Positions 9,317 through 18,026 of a stretch of DNA of 64,000 nt are shown here, piece by piece (the stretch's first letter is position 1; every line of letters begins with the position of its first letter). The notes below the pieces were generated by a model. The model did no database searches, was not told the DNA's origin, and was given only the letters and a program-made list of their open reading frames with translations. Origin of the DNA: Paenibacillus sp. S150 (GTDB lineage: Bacteria > Bacillota > Bacilli > Paenibacillales > Paenibacillaceae); contig NZ_JACBYI010000001.1 in assembly GCF_019352175.1 (NCBI RefSeq), forward strand, positions 496,001-560,000, given 5' to 3'. Both the position numbers and the translations under genes were made by a program.

Positions 9317-9847
9317 TTGTTCTCTCCTTAGGCATTGAAATTGTCGGTGCTTGTTTTCCACACTCTTCCACTATATCGACAATTGCAGCCTGAGTGTTTA
9401 CCCTATATTCAGTATATTTTCAGTTTCAGCGAAATTCGGGACTTTCTGACTAGACCCAAGCGATACCGCCACTGGGATATCCCCAAATAGTGTATAGATT
9501 GTGTTTGTATCCGTACAATCTCCAATAAAGCAGGTTTTACCCGTCAATCTGGAATGATGGCTGATGCTTTTTTGGAGCACCAGCATTTGATTTAAGCCCT
9601 CAAATTGCTATATTGCGAAAAATATAATATACCATCTGGAGCCGGCGAGCCGGAGCATCGGGTAAAAGAACAGAATTCCATGACGTCCATTTGTCCTTTT
9701 TAGACAAGTGAAATAAGGATATCCGGGCAGAGGTGTTCCCCATTGTTTGATAGGCTCCGGATACCCAGCTTGCACAACTATGGAGCACCGCTATTATGGG
9801 TGCGCGGTGAGGTTTGACTTTCGGAGGACAGAATTATAAAATAAAAA
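9317..9847. other. Intergenic region without a supported gene
   Basis: About 530 bases between the Big_2 gene (minus) and the tetR gene (plus). Short open frames occur on the minus strand (9398-9586, 9600-9788) but lack convincing ribosome sites or recognisable sequence. A 9-bp stem (GCTGATGCT / AGCACCAGC, one G-T pair) lies near 9560-9590. It could be a long leader of the Big_2 gene; no known riboswitch pattern was recognised. Confidence 0.4.
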
Positions 9848-9861
9848 TGAATGATCATTCA
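9814..9861 (+). promoter_or_regulatory. tetR-family promoter with palindromic operator
   Basis: TTGACT (9814-9819) and TAAAAT (9837-9842) are separated by 17 bases. Right after the -10 lies a perfect 14-bp palindrome, TGAATGATCATTCA (9848-9861), of the type bound by TetR-family repressors. It overlaps the expected transcription start, which predicts autorepression. Confidence 0.7.
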
Positions 9862-9907
9862 TTCACAAATTGTCATACCCATCCCACAATAAATGGAGGT
9901 CATCGTT

Positions 9908-10489
9908 TTGTCCAAAAGCGGCAAAAAAGAAGCCATCATGACCGCCTCCCTGGCGTTGTTCGCCGAACGGGGGTTTGCCGCGACAACCATGCCGATGATC
10001 AGCGGTTCCGCCGGTGTCGCTGCAGGTACGGTCTATCGCTATTTTGACAGCAAGGAAGCTTTGCTCAATTTTGTATTCCGGAAGAGCGTGGGAGAACTGT
10101 TGGCAGCCTTGCAGCAGGAGCAGAAAACACCGCCGGTTGACGGAAAGAGCTTCCGCGAGAGGTTTCGGCGGATGTTTTACGGGCTTTGGCAATTTTCCAA
10201 GGAGCAGCCTCTGGCTCTGCAGTTTGTCACTTCCAGTACCAACCATCTGCATTTGGATGATGAGAGCAAGCGGTGTATGGAGCATTTTATGCAATATCTG
10301 CAGGACACCGTGCAATGGGGACAACAGGAAGGCGAACTCCGGCCGCTTCCGCTGGAAGTGATCGTGTCCATTGTGTACGGAGCATTCCTGCAGTTATCGG
10401 TCAATTTCCGCAGCGGCTGGCTGCGGGAAACGCCGGAATTGCTTGCTGAACTGGAGGATTGCTGCTGGAATGCCGTCAGACGAAATTAG
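9908..10489 (+). CDS. TetR/AcrR family transcriptional regulator
   Basis: A 193-residue regulator with the usual N-terminal helix-turn-helix (AIMTASLALFAERGFAATTM, then ISGSAGVAAGTVYRYFDSKE) and a divergent ligand-binding C-terminal half. TTG at 9908 is the likely start, with GGAGG eight bases upstream; the ATG at 9893 contains that ribosome site itself and has none of its own. It probably represses itself and the DUF998 gene 33 bases downstream through the palindrome at 9848-9861. The inducer is unknown. Confidence 0.88.
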   Translation: MSKSGKKEAIMTASLALFAERGFAATTMPMISGSAGVAAGTVYRYFDSKEALLNFVFRKSVGELLAALQQEQKTPPVDGKSFRERFRRMFYGLWQFSKEQPLALQFVTSSTNHLHLDDESKRCMEHFMQYLQDTVQWGQQEGELRPLPLEVIVSIVYGAFLQLSVNFRSGWLRETPELLAELEDCCWNAVRRN

Positions 10490-10522
10490 CGGCTGCGAGC
10501 AGCCGCTACAGGGGGAGTATGG

Positions 10523-11221
10523 ATGATGAAGAACATATCCGCAAGCAAAGTACGCTGGGGAGGCGCGCTTCTGATCGCCGCCGGGCTGCTGTTTCTGATC
10601 TCCGAAGCGGTAGCGGCGGCGGCGTGGACTGAACCCGTGTACAGGTACAGCTATAACTTTATCAGCGATTTGGGCGTTTCGGGACAAGTGATCGTCGATG
10701 GCCGGCTGGTCAATTCTCCCTTGCCGCAAGTGATGAATTCCGCGATGATTCTGCACGGAATTTTAATGGTTATCGGAGTGGTTTGCCTCAAAAATTCAGT
10801 TCCCCGGCGGCAACGGACGGTTGCCCTGACTGCCGCTGTAATTCATGCAATCGGAATGGCCATGGTCGGCAGCTTCCACGGTCTGGATTATGCGACGCTG
10901 AATCCGCATATCCTGGGGGCGCTGCTCGCTGTGCTGGCCGGCGATTTCCTCGCCGTCTATACCGGCCGGTTTTTGCGCAAACGGCAAACGGCTCCCGGCT
11001 TGTCGGCAGCGAGCCTGCTTATAGGCTCGGCAGGCTTCCTCTCCGTGCTGGTCCTGCTGTTTTTCCCTTCCGAATATGGCGCGATATTGGAACGGTTCGC
11101 GGTATATACCATTCTCGGCTGGGAGCTGGTTGTCGGTGTCTGGCTGATCCGCCATTCCCGCAGCTTCGGTAATTTCAACGCCGCGGACGACGGTGCGCCA
11201 ATCCAGCCAACATCCTGTTAA
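10523..11221 (+). CDS. DUF998-family membrane protein
   Basis: A 232-residue integral membrane protein with about six hydrophobic segments. The family-like core is YRYSYNFISDLG near residue 40 and, later, GSFHGLDYATLNPHILGA. The ATG at 10523 (or the adjacent one at 10526) follows GGGGGAG. It is cotranscribed with the TetR gene, so its level is probably ligand-controlled. The biochemical role of DUF998 is not established; a transport or small-molecule-related membrane role is only suggested by the pairing with TetR. Confidence 0.75.
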   Translation: MMKNISASKVRWGGALLIAAGLLFLISEAVAAAAWTEPVYRYSYNFISDLGVSGQVIVDGRLVNSPLPQVMNSAMILHGILMVIGVVCLKNSVPRRQRTVALTAAVIHAIGMAMVGSFHGLDYATLNPHILGALLAVLAGDFLAVYTGRFLRKRQTAPGLSAASLLIGSAGFLSVLVLLFFPSEYGAILERFAVYTILGWELVVGVWLIRHSRSFGNFNAADDGAPIQPTSC

Positions 11222-11408
11222 TACCCATCCGTGCTTTTCAGGCTGAGCGCTTCCCGCAACTTCATTTTCTCATCCTGTTGGATCGGCTGCTCCAATAAGC
11301 AGACGGACACCGCTGTCCTGTGCTAAGCTCCAGGGGATGCGAAACCGTCATCCCTCTTCCCAGAGCGGAAGAAGCCGTTCATTTTCAGTAATTTTTGCCA
11401 AAAAACGG

Positions 11409-12752
11409 CTACTGTACGCTCCGGCGAAGCCCGCTCCGGCTCACGCTGACCAGCTCCCCACGGCATTCGTTCACTCCGGCTTCCGTGATCTTCACCTGGC
11501 AGAGCTCTCCCTGCAGCGAATCCTCGCCGCCGAAGAATATTTGCAGGTAGTTGTCGCTGAAGCCGTGCTGGGTGCTGCGTCCGGGCGCGCCTTTGGCCGA
11601 ACGCTCAGCAATGACGGACACCGTCTTGCCGACGAAGCTGCGGGCATATGCCAGCTGCATCTCTTCCGAGAGGTCTATGAGCTGCTGTACGCGTTCGGTC
11701 TTGATCTCTTCCTCCACCTGGCTTGGCATCCGCGCCGCCGGTGTGCCTGTCCGTTTGGAATACGGGAACACATGCATCTCGGAGTAGTTGACCGCCTTCA
11801 TGAAATCGTATCCGGCGCGGAACATTTCCCCGGTTTCCCCCGGGAAGCCGACAATGACATCGGTGGTTATGCCCACATCGGGCATCGCCTGCCGGATCAG
11901 CTCCATTTTGGCATAATACTCTTCCGTCGTATATTTGCGGCGCATTGCTTTCAGCACCTCGTTATGTCCGGCCTGCAGCGGAATATGCAGATGGCGGCAC
12001 ATTTTGGAGCTGCGGTTCAGCACCTCAAGCAGCTTCCCGTCTATCTGGCTGGCCTCTATGGAGCTGATGCGCACCCGTTCGAGCCCGTCCACCTGATCCA
12101 GCTCCCACAATAAATCGGCCAGCCGGTAATTCTCCAGATCATCTCCATAGCCTCCGGTATGAATCCCGGTCAGGACGAATTCCTTGTATCCGGCCTCCAC
12201 CAGCTGATGCGCCTGGGCAATGACGGATTTTGGATCACGGCTGCGCGACAGGCCGCGCGACCAGGGAATAATGCAGAAGGTGCAGAAGTTGTTGCAGCCA
12301 TCCTGAATTTTCATAAAAGCCCGCGTCCGGTCGGCAAAGCCCGGCACATCCAGTTCCTCAAATTTCCGCGTTTTCATGATATTGCGGACAGCGTTCACCG
12401 GCTCGCGCGAACCCTGGATTTTTTTCACATGGGTCATAATATGCTCGCGGTCCTGGTTGCCGATCACGAGGTCGACACCCGGAATATCCAGAATCTCTCC
12501 GGGCGAGGTCTGCGCATAGCAGCCGGTTACGGCCACGATCGCTTCCGGATTGCGGCGCACGGCGCGGCGGATCATCTGGCGGCTTTTTTTGTCGCCGGTA
12601 TTGGTTACCGTACAAGTGTTGATCAAATAGACATCGGCGGGCCCTTCGAAATCAACCTGCTCGTAGCCTTCATTTTTGAAAAGCTGCCAGATGGCTTCAG
12701 TGTCATAGAAATTCACTTTACAACCCAAAGTATAAAATGCTACGGATGGCAT
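11409..12752 (-). CDS. mtaB: tRNA (N6-L-threonylcarbamoyladenosine(37)-C2)-methylthiotransferase MtaB
   Basis: A 447-residue radical-SAM enzyme that converts t6A37 to ms2t6A in ANN-decoding tRNAs. The N-terminal UPF0004 domain carries its cluster cysteines (TLGCKVN, NTCTVT, VTGCYAQ). The radical-SAM core has CNNFCTFC near residue 150 and PWSRGLSRSR after it, and the C-terminal ~60 residues fit a TRAM domain (GKTVSVIAER). The ATG at 12752 has GGGGGGAG eight bases upstream. It lies 3 bases after rsmE and ends the prmA-M50-rsmE-mtaB operon, the order known from B. subtilis (yqeV). Confidence 0.95.
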   Translation of the reverse strand: MPSVAFYTLGCKVNFYDTEAIWQLFKNEGYEQVDFEGPADVYLINTCTVTNTGDKKSRQMIRRAVRRNPEAIVAVTGCYAQTSPGEILDIPGVDLVIGNQDREHIMTHVKKIQGSREPVNAVRNIMKTRKFEELDVPGFADRTRAFMKIQDGCNNFCTFCIIPWSRGLSRSRDPKSVIAQAHQLVEAGYKEFVLTGIHTGGYGDDLENYRLADLLWELDQVDGLERVRISSIEASQIDGKLLEVLNRSSKMCRHLHIPLQAGHNEVLKAMRRKYTTEEYYAKMELIRQAMPDVGITTDVIVGFPGETGEMFRAGYDFMKAVNYSEMHVFPYSKRTGTPAARMPSQVEEEIKTERVQQLIDLSEEMQLAYARSFVGKTVSVIAERSAKGAPGRSTQHGFSDNYLQIFFGGEDSLQGELCQVKITEAGVNECRGELVSVSRSGLRRSVQ

Positions 12753-12755
12753 TGC

Positions 12756-13520
12756 TCAAGCTCCCCCCATTTCTCCGGATTCATATAGAATACAGGCTGC
12801 GGCTACCATGCCTGCCGTCTCGCAGCGCAGAATGCGCCGTCCAAGCCCGACCGAGACCGCCCCGGCCGCTTCGGCCGCACGGCATTCCTCGGGAGTGAAG
12901 CCGCCCTCGGGACCGGCGACGACCATCACCTTGCCGGGTGACTGCGGCGGCAGTGCGGACAACCAGGGAGCAACCGCGCTGCGGAGCTGCAGGCCTTCCT
13001 CTTTTTCATAACAGAAAAAGACGGCATCATATTCACTGAAGCTCTTCAGCAGCAGCTTCCAGCCGAGCGGCGAATGCACTTCCGGGACGATGTTCCGGTG
13101 CGCCTGCTCGGCGGCCTCCTTGCAGATTCTGCGCCAGCGTTCCAGCCGCTTGCTCTCCTTGCGCTCGTCATACTGCACAATCGTGCGCTCCGAGAGAAAA
13201 GGAACAAAGCCCACCGCGCCGATTTCGGTGCATTTTTGAATCACAGTCTCCAGCTTGTCCGCTTTGGGCAGGCTCTGTGCCACAGTGATCTTGATCCGCG
13301 CCTCATGGGTCATATCCAGCATTTCCAATATGCTGACTGTCACCTCACCGGTTTCAATCGAAGCAATCTCCGCCAGCGCCTCACGCGACACTCCATCGCT
13401 GACGATCAGCTTGTCCCCGGCCTTGCCGCGCATGACCTTGGCAATATGGCGGGCATCCTCGCCGCCAATGGCCGCTGTTTCCGGATGAAACTGCTCCGGT
13501 GTTACGAAATAACGCTGCAT
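12756..13520 (-). CDS. rsmE: 16S rRNA (uracil(1498)-N3)-methyltransferase RsmE
   Basis: A 254-residue SPOUT-class methyltransferase that modifies U1498 of 16S rRNA. An N-terminal PUA-like segment (RYFVTPEQF, GEDARHIAKVMR) precedes the knotted SAM site (MVVAGPEGGFTPEE, VGLGRRILRCETA). The interior motif AQSLPKADKLE is also family-typical. ATG at 13520 is chosen (AGGATG upstream, N-terminus MQRYFV as in homologues) over the ATG ten codons earlier. It sits between the M50 protease gene and mtaB. Confidence 0.95.
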   Translation of the reverse strand: MQRYFVTPEQFHPETAAIGGEDARHIAKVMRGKAGDKLIVSDGVSREALAEIASIETGEVTVSILEMLDMTHEARIKITVAQSLPKADKLETVIQKCTEIGAVGFVPFLSERTIVQYDERKESKRLERWRRICKEAAEQAHRNIVPEVHSPLGWKLLLKSFSEYDAVFFCYEKEEGLQLRSAVAPWLSALPPQSPGKVMVVAGPEGGFTPEECRAAEAAGAVSVGLGRRILRCETAGMVAAACILYESGEMGGA

Positions 13521-13670
13521 GTTCTCATCATCCTGTCCTTTATTCAGCATAAAGGCGGCAGCGCTCCTGCTCCTCAGGTTCCCTGCCGCCGCTTTTCATG
13601 CACATGTTTACCCGCTAAAAACACCACATTACATCATACAACGTTTGCCTGGCTGTGAACAGGCCCGGGT

Positions 13671-14354
13671 TCAGATCCCGAACAGCTTCAGGAACAGCTG
13701 GAGGAAATCATTTCCGATCTGTATAGACCAATTGCTCATTGGAGTAATCGTATACGCACGCAGCCCGGGAATGAAGATAATCAGCAGAAACGCAAAGGAC
13801 AGCCACTGCTCGTACTGCTGCATTCTTCCGCGGACCGGGCGGGGAGCCACATCCTCCAAAATACGGTAACCGTCCAGTGGCGGCAGCGGAATCAGGTTAA
13901 ACAAAAAGAGAAAGAAATTGAATTGAATAAATATTCCAAAAAACCAGACAATCGCCCGAAGCAGCTGTTCGTTCGTAACGGAATCAATGACCCCGGTTCC
14001 CAGCAGCACGGCATAGATCAGGGCACCCAATATCCCGAGCAGAAAATTGCTGATTGGCCCGGCTGCCGAAACGATTACGCCCATAAGACGGGGCTGTCTG
14101 AAGTTATCCCGGTTCACGGGAACAGGGCGGGCCCAGCCGAAGCCGGCAATGAGCAGCAGGATGATGCCGAACAGATCAAAGTGCACGGCCGGATTAAGCG
14201 TCATCCGGCCTAGCAGCCGGGCGGTGGGGTCACCGAATTTATTGGCAAAATAAGCATGGCTGAACTCATGCACTGAAAATGCAATAACAATAGTAATCAG
14301 AAAAAACGGCAGCTGCTGCAGCGGAATACGAATAATGCTTTGCAAAAAGTCCAT
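13671..14354 (-). CDS. Site-2 protease family (M50) membrane metalloprotease
   Basis: A 227-residue polytopic membrane protein with the zinc-binding HEFSHA motif (residues ~29-34) in the first helix and the third ligand in NLIPLPPLDGYRIL (~residue 165). This is the short, PDZ-less form of the intramembrane protease family. The start at 14354 lies only 2 bases from the prmA stop, so the genes are probably coupled. In this operon the protease replaces nothing essential known from B. subtilis; its substrate is unknown. Confidence 0.88.
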   Translation of the reverse strand: MDFLQSIIRIPLQQLPFFLITIVIAFSVHEFSHAYFANKFGDPTARLLGRMTLNPAVHFDLFGIILLLIAGFGWARPVPVNRDNFRQPRLMGVIVSAAGPISNFLLGILGALIYAVLLGTGVIDSVTNEQLLRAIVWFFGIFIQFNFFLFLFNLIPLPPLDGYRILEDVAPRPVRGRMQQYEQWLSFAFLLIIFIPGLRAYTITPMSNWSIQIGNDFLQLFLKLFGI

Positions 14355-14356
14355 GT

Positions 14357-15415
14357 CTACCTCTTTCCGGCTGTAAACGCCGCCCAGTCTTCTTCACGGG
14401 ATATTTCCATAATCTCAAAACCGGAAGACACCAGCGCTTTCGCCACCAGCTCTTCTTTATCTTTATAAATGCCGGAGGCAATGTACAGCCCGCCCGGCTG
14501 CAGCGCGCGGTAGACATCATCCGTGAACAGCACAATAATCTCCGCCAAAATATTGGCGACCACCATCTTGACCGGCAGAGTAACGCCATGTCCCGTTTCG
14601 CTTGCAGACCCGTCAAGGGCAGTCTCCGCTTCAGCCGGACGGCCCGGTCTGGCCGAAGGCCACATGGCTCCGGCAGCCGTATCCAAAGCCCGTTCGCCGC
14701 CCAGAAGCGACAACAGATCACTTTCTCTAACTGCAACGGAGTCCTGCAGCCGGTTCAGCGCCACATTCTCTCGCGCACTGTCCACTGCCATCGGGTCCAG
14801 ATCAAGCGCCAGCACCGACTTTGCACCCAGCAGAACTGCACCTACGGCGAGAATGCCGGAGCCTGTGCCAACATCAATGACCTCTTCGCCCCCGCGGATA
14901 TGCTTTTCAAGTGCGCGCAGGCAGAGAGCCGTGGTTGGATGCGTTCCGGTTCCGAAGGCCATGCCTGGATCGAGTTCAATAATCTTTTCATCCGGGCCAG
15001 CGGGTGTGTATTCCTCCCAGGTCGGCTTAATCGTCAGCCGTTCCGATACGCGCAGCGGCTTGAAATACTGCTTCCAGGCATGAGCCCAATCATCCTCATC
15101 CACGGTTTTCCAGGAAATCTGTGCCTTCCCGGGGTCAATCCCGAACTCACGCAGCTCTGCAACTCTCGGAGCAAGCTCCTGTATAATATCATTCATGGAG
15201 ACAGATTCGGCATAATAGCCTTTAATAACCGCTTCCCCTTCAGGGATATCGTTAAGCGGTTCGTCGTATAATTCTCCGTAACGGGTGTCACGCGTTTTAT
15301 TCAGTGTTCCCGATTCTTCAATGGAAACGCCGCCTGCTCCGGCTTCATACAGCAGATTGGATATCATTTCCTGTGCTTCTTCTGTTGTATGTACCGTCAG
15401 TTCGTGCCATAACAT
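14357..15415 (-). CDS. prmA: Ribosomal protein L11 methyltransferase PrmA
   Basis: A 352-residue enzyme that trimethylates ribosomal protein L11. The N-terminal L11-recognition domain (MLWHELTVHTTEEAQE) is followed by the SAM domain with FGTGTHPTT, VIDVGTGSGILAVGA and the catalytic-loop VANILAEII. The family is usually ~310 residues; the excess is an Ala/Gly/Pro-rich insertion at residues ~239-275 between the SAM motifs and NILA. The ATG at 15415 follows AGGAGG. The leader contains tandem copies of the CACAAAACTTTTAGGAGG element. It is the first gene of the operon with the M50 protease, rsmE and mtaB. Confidence 0.94.
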   Translation of the reverse strand: MLWHELTVHTTEEAQEMISNLLYEAGAGGVSIEESGTLNKTRDTRYGELYDEPLNDIPEGEAVIKGYYAESVSMNDIIQELAPRVAELREFGIDPGKAQISWKTVDEDDWAHAWKQYFKPLRVSERLTIKPTWEEYTPAGPDEKIIELDPGMAFGTGTHPTTALCLRALEKHIRGGEEVIDVGTGSGILAVGAVLLGAKSVLALDLDPMAVDSARENVALNRLQDSVAVRESDLLSLLGGERALDTAAGAMWPSARPGRPAEAETALDGSASETGHGVTLPVKMVVANILAEIIVLFTDDVYRALQPGGLYIASGIYKDKEELVAKALVSSGFEIMEISREEDWAAFTAGKR

Positions 15416-15424
15416 GTGTGTGGG

Positions 15425-15571
15425 TCCTCCTAAAAGTTTTGTGGGCGCTGCTTCCTTGAATAATCTGCGTACAAAACTTGCTTCGGAAGCATACGCTAAG
15501 TTTTGTGAGCCTGGCTTCCTGGATTCACTTCGTCCAAAACTCGCTCCTTAAGCGTACGCCTGGTTTTATGA
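15425..15571 (-). promoter_or_regulatory. prmA leader with tandem repeated stem-loop units
   Basis: On the minus strand two ~63-base units start with CA(T/C)AAAAC, carry an internal AAGTTTTGTAC or GAGTTTTGGAC, and end with GGAAGC. A final CACAAAACTTTTAGGAGG contains the prmA ribosome site. The internal AAGTTTTGT can pair either with ACAAAACTT upstream or with the one that abuts the ribosome site, so two exclusive folds are possible. Confidence 0.45.
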
Positions 15572-15631
15572 AGCTTCATTTGAACAATTAACAGTATACC
15601 ATTTCTCACCCGGCCAGCGCCAAAATGGGGT

Positions 15632-16210
15632 TCAGCTCCCGGAAGCCGGACCCTTTGTACGGCAAAAGCAGTCCGCCGTATGATCATCCACCATACCGGA
15701 TGCCTGCATGAATGCATAACAAATGGTAGAGCCGACGAACTTCATCCCCTTCTTCTTAAGCGCTTTGCTCATCTGGCCGGATTGCGGGGTGGACGAAGGC
15801 ACCTCCGCCCTTGTCTCCCACCGGTTAATCACCGGCTTCCCTCCGGTAAAGCTCCAGAGGTATTTCGCAAAGCCGCCCTCTTCCCGGCATATCTGCCGGA
15901 ACACCGCCGCATTATGGATGACCGCCTGAATCTTCAGCCGGTTGCGGATAATTCCCGAATCCTGCAGAAGTGCTTGGATTTTGGCTTCATCATAGAGCAC
16001 AATCCGCTGCGGATCGAATCCGTCGAACACTTCACGGAGGTGCTCCCGCTTTTTCAAAACCGTATACCAGCTGAGTCCGGCCTGCATGCCCTCCAGCATC
16101 AGCAGCTCGAACAGCTTCCTGTCGTCGTACAGGGGCTTGCCCCATTCCTCATCATGATAAGCAATATACAGCGGGTCCTCATTGACCCAGGCACAGCGTG
16201 TAATCTTCAA
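15632..16210 (-). CDS. tag: DNA-3-methyladenine glycosylase I (Tag)
   Basis: A 192-residue base-excision repair enzyme removing 3-methyladenine. It shows RCAWVNEDPLYIAYHDEEWG with the N-terminal Cys and His zinc ligands, the pocket segment EGMQAGLSWYTVLKKRE, and the C-terminal H-x3-C ligands (DDHTADC). TTG at 16210 is the likely start, with AAAGGAG upstream. It is a single gene inserted between prmA and a chemoreceptor-like gene, an accessory position compared with the B. subtilis dnaJ-prmA junction. Confidence 0.93.
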   Translation of the reverse strand: MKITRCAWVNEDPLYIAYHDEEWGKPLYDDRKLFELLMLEGMQAGLSWYTVLKKREHLREVFDGFDPQRIVLYDEAKIQALLQDSGIIRNRLKIQAVIHNAAVFRQICREEGGFAKYLWSFTGGKPVINRWETRAEVPSSTPQSGQMSKALKKKGMKFVGSTICYAFMQASGMVDDHTADCFCRTKGPASGS

Positions 16211-16290
16211 GATACTCTCTCCTTTCTCTGCACATTCAGCTATTCTGCATGATTCCCGCAGGACACCTCCAGCCTGCACGCACCGTGGCC

Positions 16291-16338
16291 AAAAAAAAGC
16301 AGCAAGACCTTCCCTGGAATTAAAGGGGGCCAAGCTGC
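16291..16338 (-). terminator. Rho-independent terminator of the PAS-chemoreceptor gene
   Basis: On the minus strand GCAGCTTGGCC pairs with GGTCTTGCTGC (two mismatches) and is followed by eight T residues (16291-16298). Confidence 0.8.
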
Positions 16339-16351
16339 TTATGCAGGCGGA

Positions 16352-17263
16352 TCAGATGATATGCAAAACATCGCGTGCCTGGTTGTCCAGCGCCCGGGCG
16401 GAGGTCGATATCCCGGTGAACTCCTGCAGCGCTACTTCAATCTGCCTCTGGCTTTCTTCCACACTGCCCTGAACCTGGTCCATTCCCGTGGACATCCGGC
16501 CGATTTCCTCTGTGATCGCCTTGACGCTGTCCCGCACCTCGCTGATGGAATCCTGCACCATCGCCGACAGCTTTCTGACTTCCTTGGCGACCACATCAAA
16601 CCCCCTGCCGAATTCTCCGGCATGTGCCGCTTCAATCGCCGCATTAAGCGCCAGCAGATGGGTCTGCGAAGCAATATCGCGGATGGTCTGCACCACACCT
16701 TCAATATCCCCGGCTTTCTTTTGCAGATTGGCTAAGGTCAGGGTATTCTCACTTGAGACCCCGGCAATTTTGTCGATGCCCAGCAGCAGCTCCCGGCTCC
16801 GCTCAATGCCTTTCTCCGCGCGCTGATTCAGACTGTCAGCCATTTCCTGCATCCGGGCCACTACATTGCTTATATTCGTTTGTCTCGAGGTAATATTGGT
16901 AGCGACCTTCGTTACTCCAATGACCTCTCTGTCTGTCTCATCGAAAATAGGCATATAAGTAGCTTCCAGCCAAACCGGACCGCCCTCTGAGTCCATCCGT
17001 TCAATTTTGTCCTGAAAGCTCTTGCCGGCAAGCAGATCCTGCCAGAATATTTCATAGTCCGGACTGTTCACAAATTCAGGGAAGCATAATTCCCGATGCT
17101 GCATGCCGTACATATCCTCAGATCTGTATTTCATCGAACTGGCGAACACCTCATTGGCGTACGCCACGCGGCGGTCCAGGTTGAAGCGGATCAAGGCGAG
17201 ATTCTTCTCCAAAGCTTTAATAACCAAGGCATCTGTGACTTCTTGTATTGATACATTCTCCAT
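16352..17263 (-). CDS. Soluble PAS-domain methyl-accepting chemotaxis protein
   Basis: A 303-residue cytosolic signal transducer. An N-terminal PAS domain (LIRFNLDRRVAYANEVFASS through VTKVATNITSRQ, residues ~20-130) is joined to a short MCP signalling domain. Its hairpin tip (IASQTHLLALNAAIEAAHAG, residues ~205-225, then FDVVAKEVRKLS) is the conserved CheA/CheW-contact region. There is no membrane segment or HAMP domain, so it should sense an internal signal. ATG at 17263 follows GGGAGAA. No other chemotaxis genes are nearby. Confidence 0.9.
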   Translation of the reverse strand: MENVSIQEVTDALVIKALEKNLALIRFNLDRRVAYANEVFASSMKYRSEDMYGMQHRELCFPEFVNSPDYEIFWQDLLAGKSFQDKIERMDSEGGPVWLEATYMPIFDETDREVIGVTKVATNITSRQTNISNVVARMQEMADSLNQRAEKGIERSRELLLGIDKIAGVSSENTLTLANLQKKAGDIEGVVQTIRDIASQTHLLALNAAIEAAHAGEFGRGFDVVAKEVRKLSAMVQDSISEVRDSVKAITEEIGRMSTGMDQVQGSVEESQRQIEVALQEFTGISTSARALDNQARDVLHII

Positions 17264-17320
17264 AGTGATTTCTCCCGTCAAACTTAATTTTAACGATCTG
17301 CAGACTACGGTTATCCTCGT

Positions 17321-17665
17321 TTGGCTTTACTTAATATTAACGGAAAAATCAGCAGTTTAGATTACAAGCCCGACAAATCACGCATTTTTTCCGCTTCGAA
17401 TGTTACGGTTGTTCTTGCCGGCATGATCATGAACGGGGCTTTGCTCCTTCTGCCATTATACTATCAGCAGGTACGCGGTGAAAGTGTGCTGTTCACCGGA
17501 ATATTGATGATCCCCCGGGGAATCGGAATGCTGCTGACCAGAAGCTGGGTGGGAGGACTGGCCGACCGTATGGGTTCGCGGTCGGTTGGGTTCGCCGCGG
17601 CCGCATTCATTCCCTCGCTTTTATTGTCTGTGCACCCAAAAGAGACTCCTGTAAAGCAAGCATAA
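17321..17665 (+). pseudogene. Remnant of an MFS (DHA2-type) drug transporter
   Basis: A 114-codon frame resembles only the middle and very end of a 14-helix MFS exporter. LAGMIMNGALLLLPLYYQQV and FTGILMIPRGIGMLLT match the central helices. GGLADRMGSRSVG matches a loop and then runs directly into FIPSLLLSVHPKE, which looks like the C-terminal helix and tail. The N-terminal half and several C-terminal helices are missing, so internal deletion plus 5' loss is the simplest reading. The TTG start has no good ribosome site. Confidence 0.7.
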
Positions 17666-18026
17666 ATATGCCCGGCAGTGCACTGGGCAGCTTGCTTGCC
17701 GATGCCTGTTCATGACAGCAGCTCTATATAAATAGCCATACTGCACATCGCTCCAGTAAAAGAGGAACCCCCGGCCATTACTGGCTTCGGGATTCCTCTG
17801 TAGTTGCATAAACAGTTGTATAGCTTGAACTGGCAATCTTACGGATCGGCAGCAAGCTCTTTGCTTGAACTGCAGCTTGCCTGCGGCGAGACTCGCACTT
17901 AAGCTCTGGCTGTATTTGCTGCAACTAAATGGACCGGTTATGGTGCCGGCAGGGTTTTAATTGCAGTTGCTGCAGTTAAAAATCATATTCCGCAAAAGAA
18001 GCCGCTCCCTGCCGGCTTGTCAGCCC
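17666..18026. other. Intergenic region with terminator-like hairpin
   Basis: About 360 bases. AGAGGAA...CCC pairs with GGG...TTCCTCT (17761-17799). On the minus strand this is followed by TTTTA, so it may end araM transcription. The rest has repeated GCTGCA-rich words (TTGCTGCAACTAAA, TTGCTGCAGTTAAA) and no gene. Confidence 0.4.

Noticed and set aside
9398..9586. 62-codon frame upstream of the Big_2 gene
   Set aside because: No ribosome site or family resemblance; equally likely leader DNA. Known riboswitch cores (c-di-GMP, ydaO) were looked for and not seen.
13655..13690. tRNA T-arm-like GGGTTCAGATCCC
   Set aside because: It overlaps the end of the M50 protease gene and no D-arm, anticodon arm or acceptor stem can be built around it.
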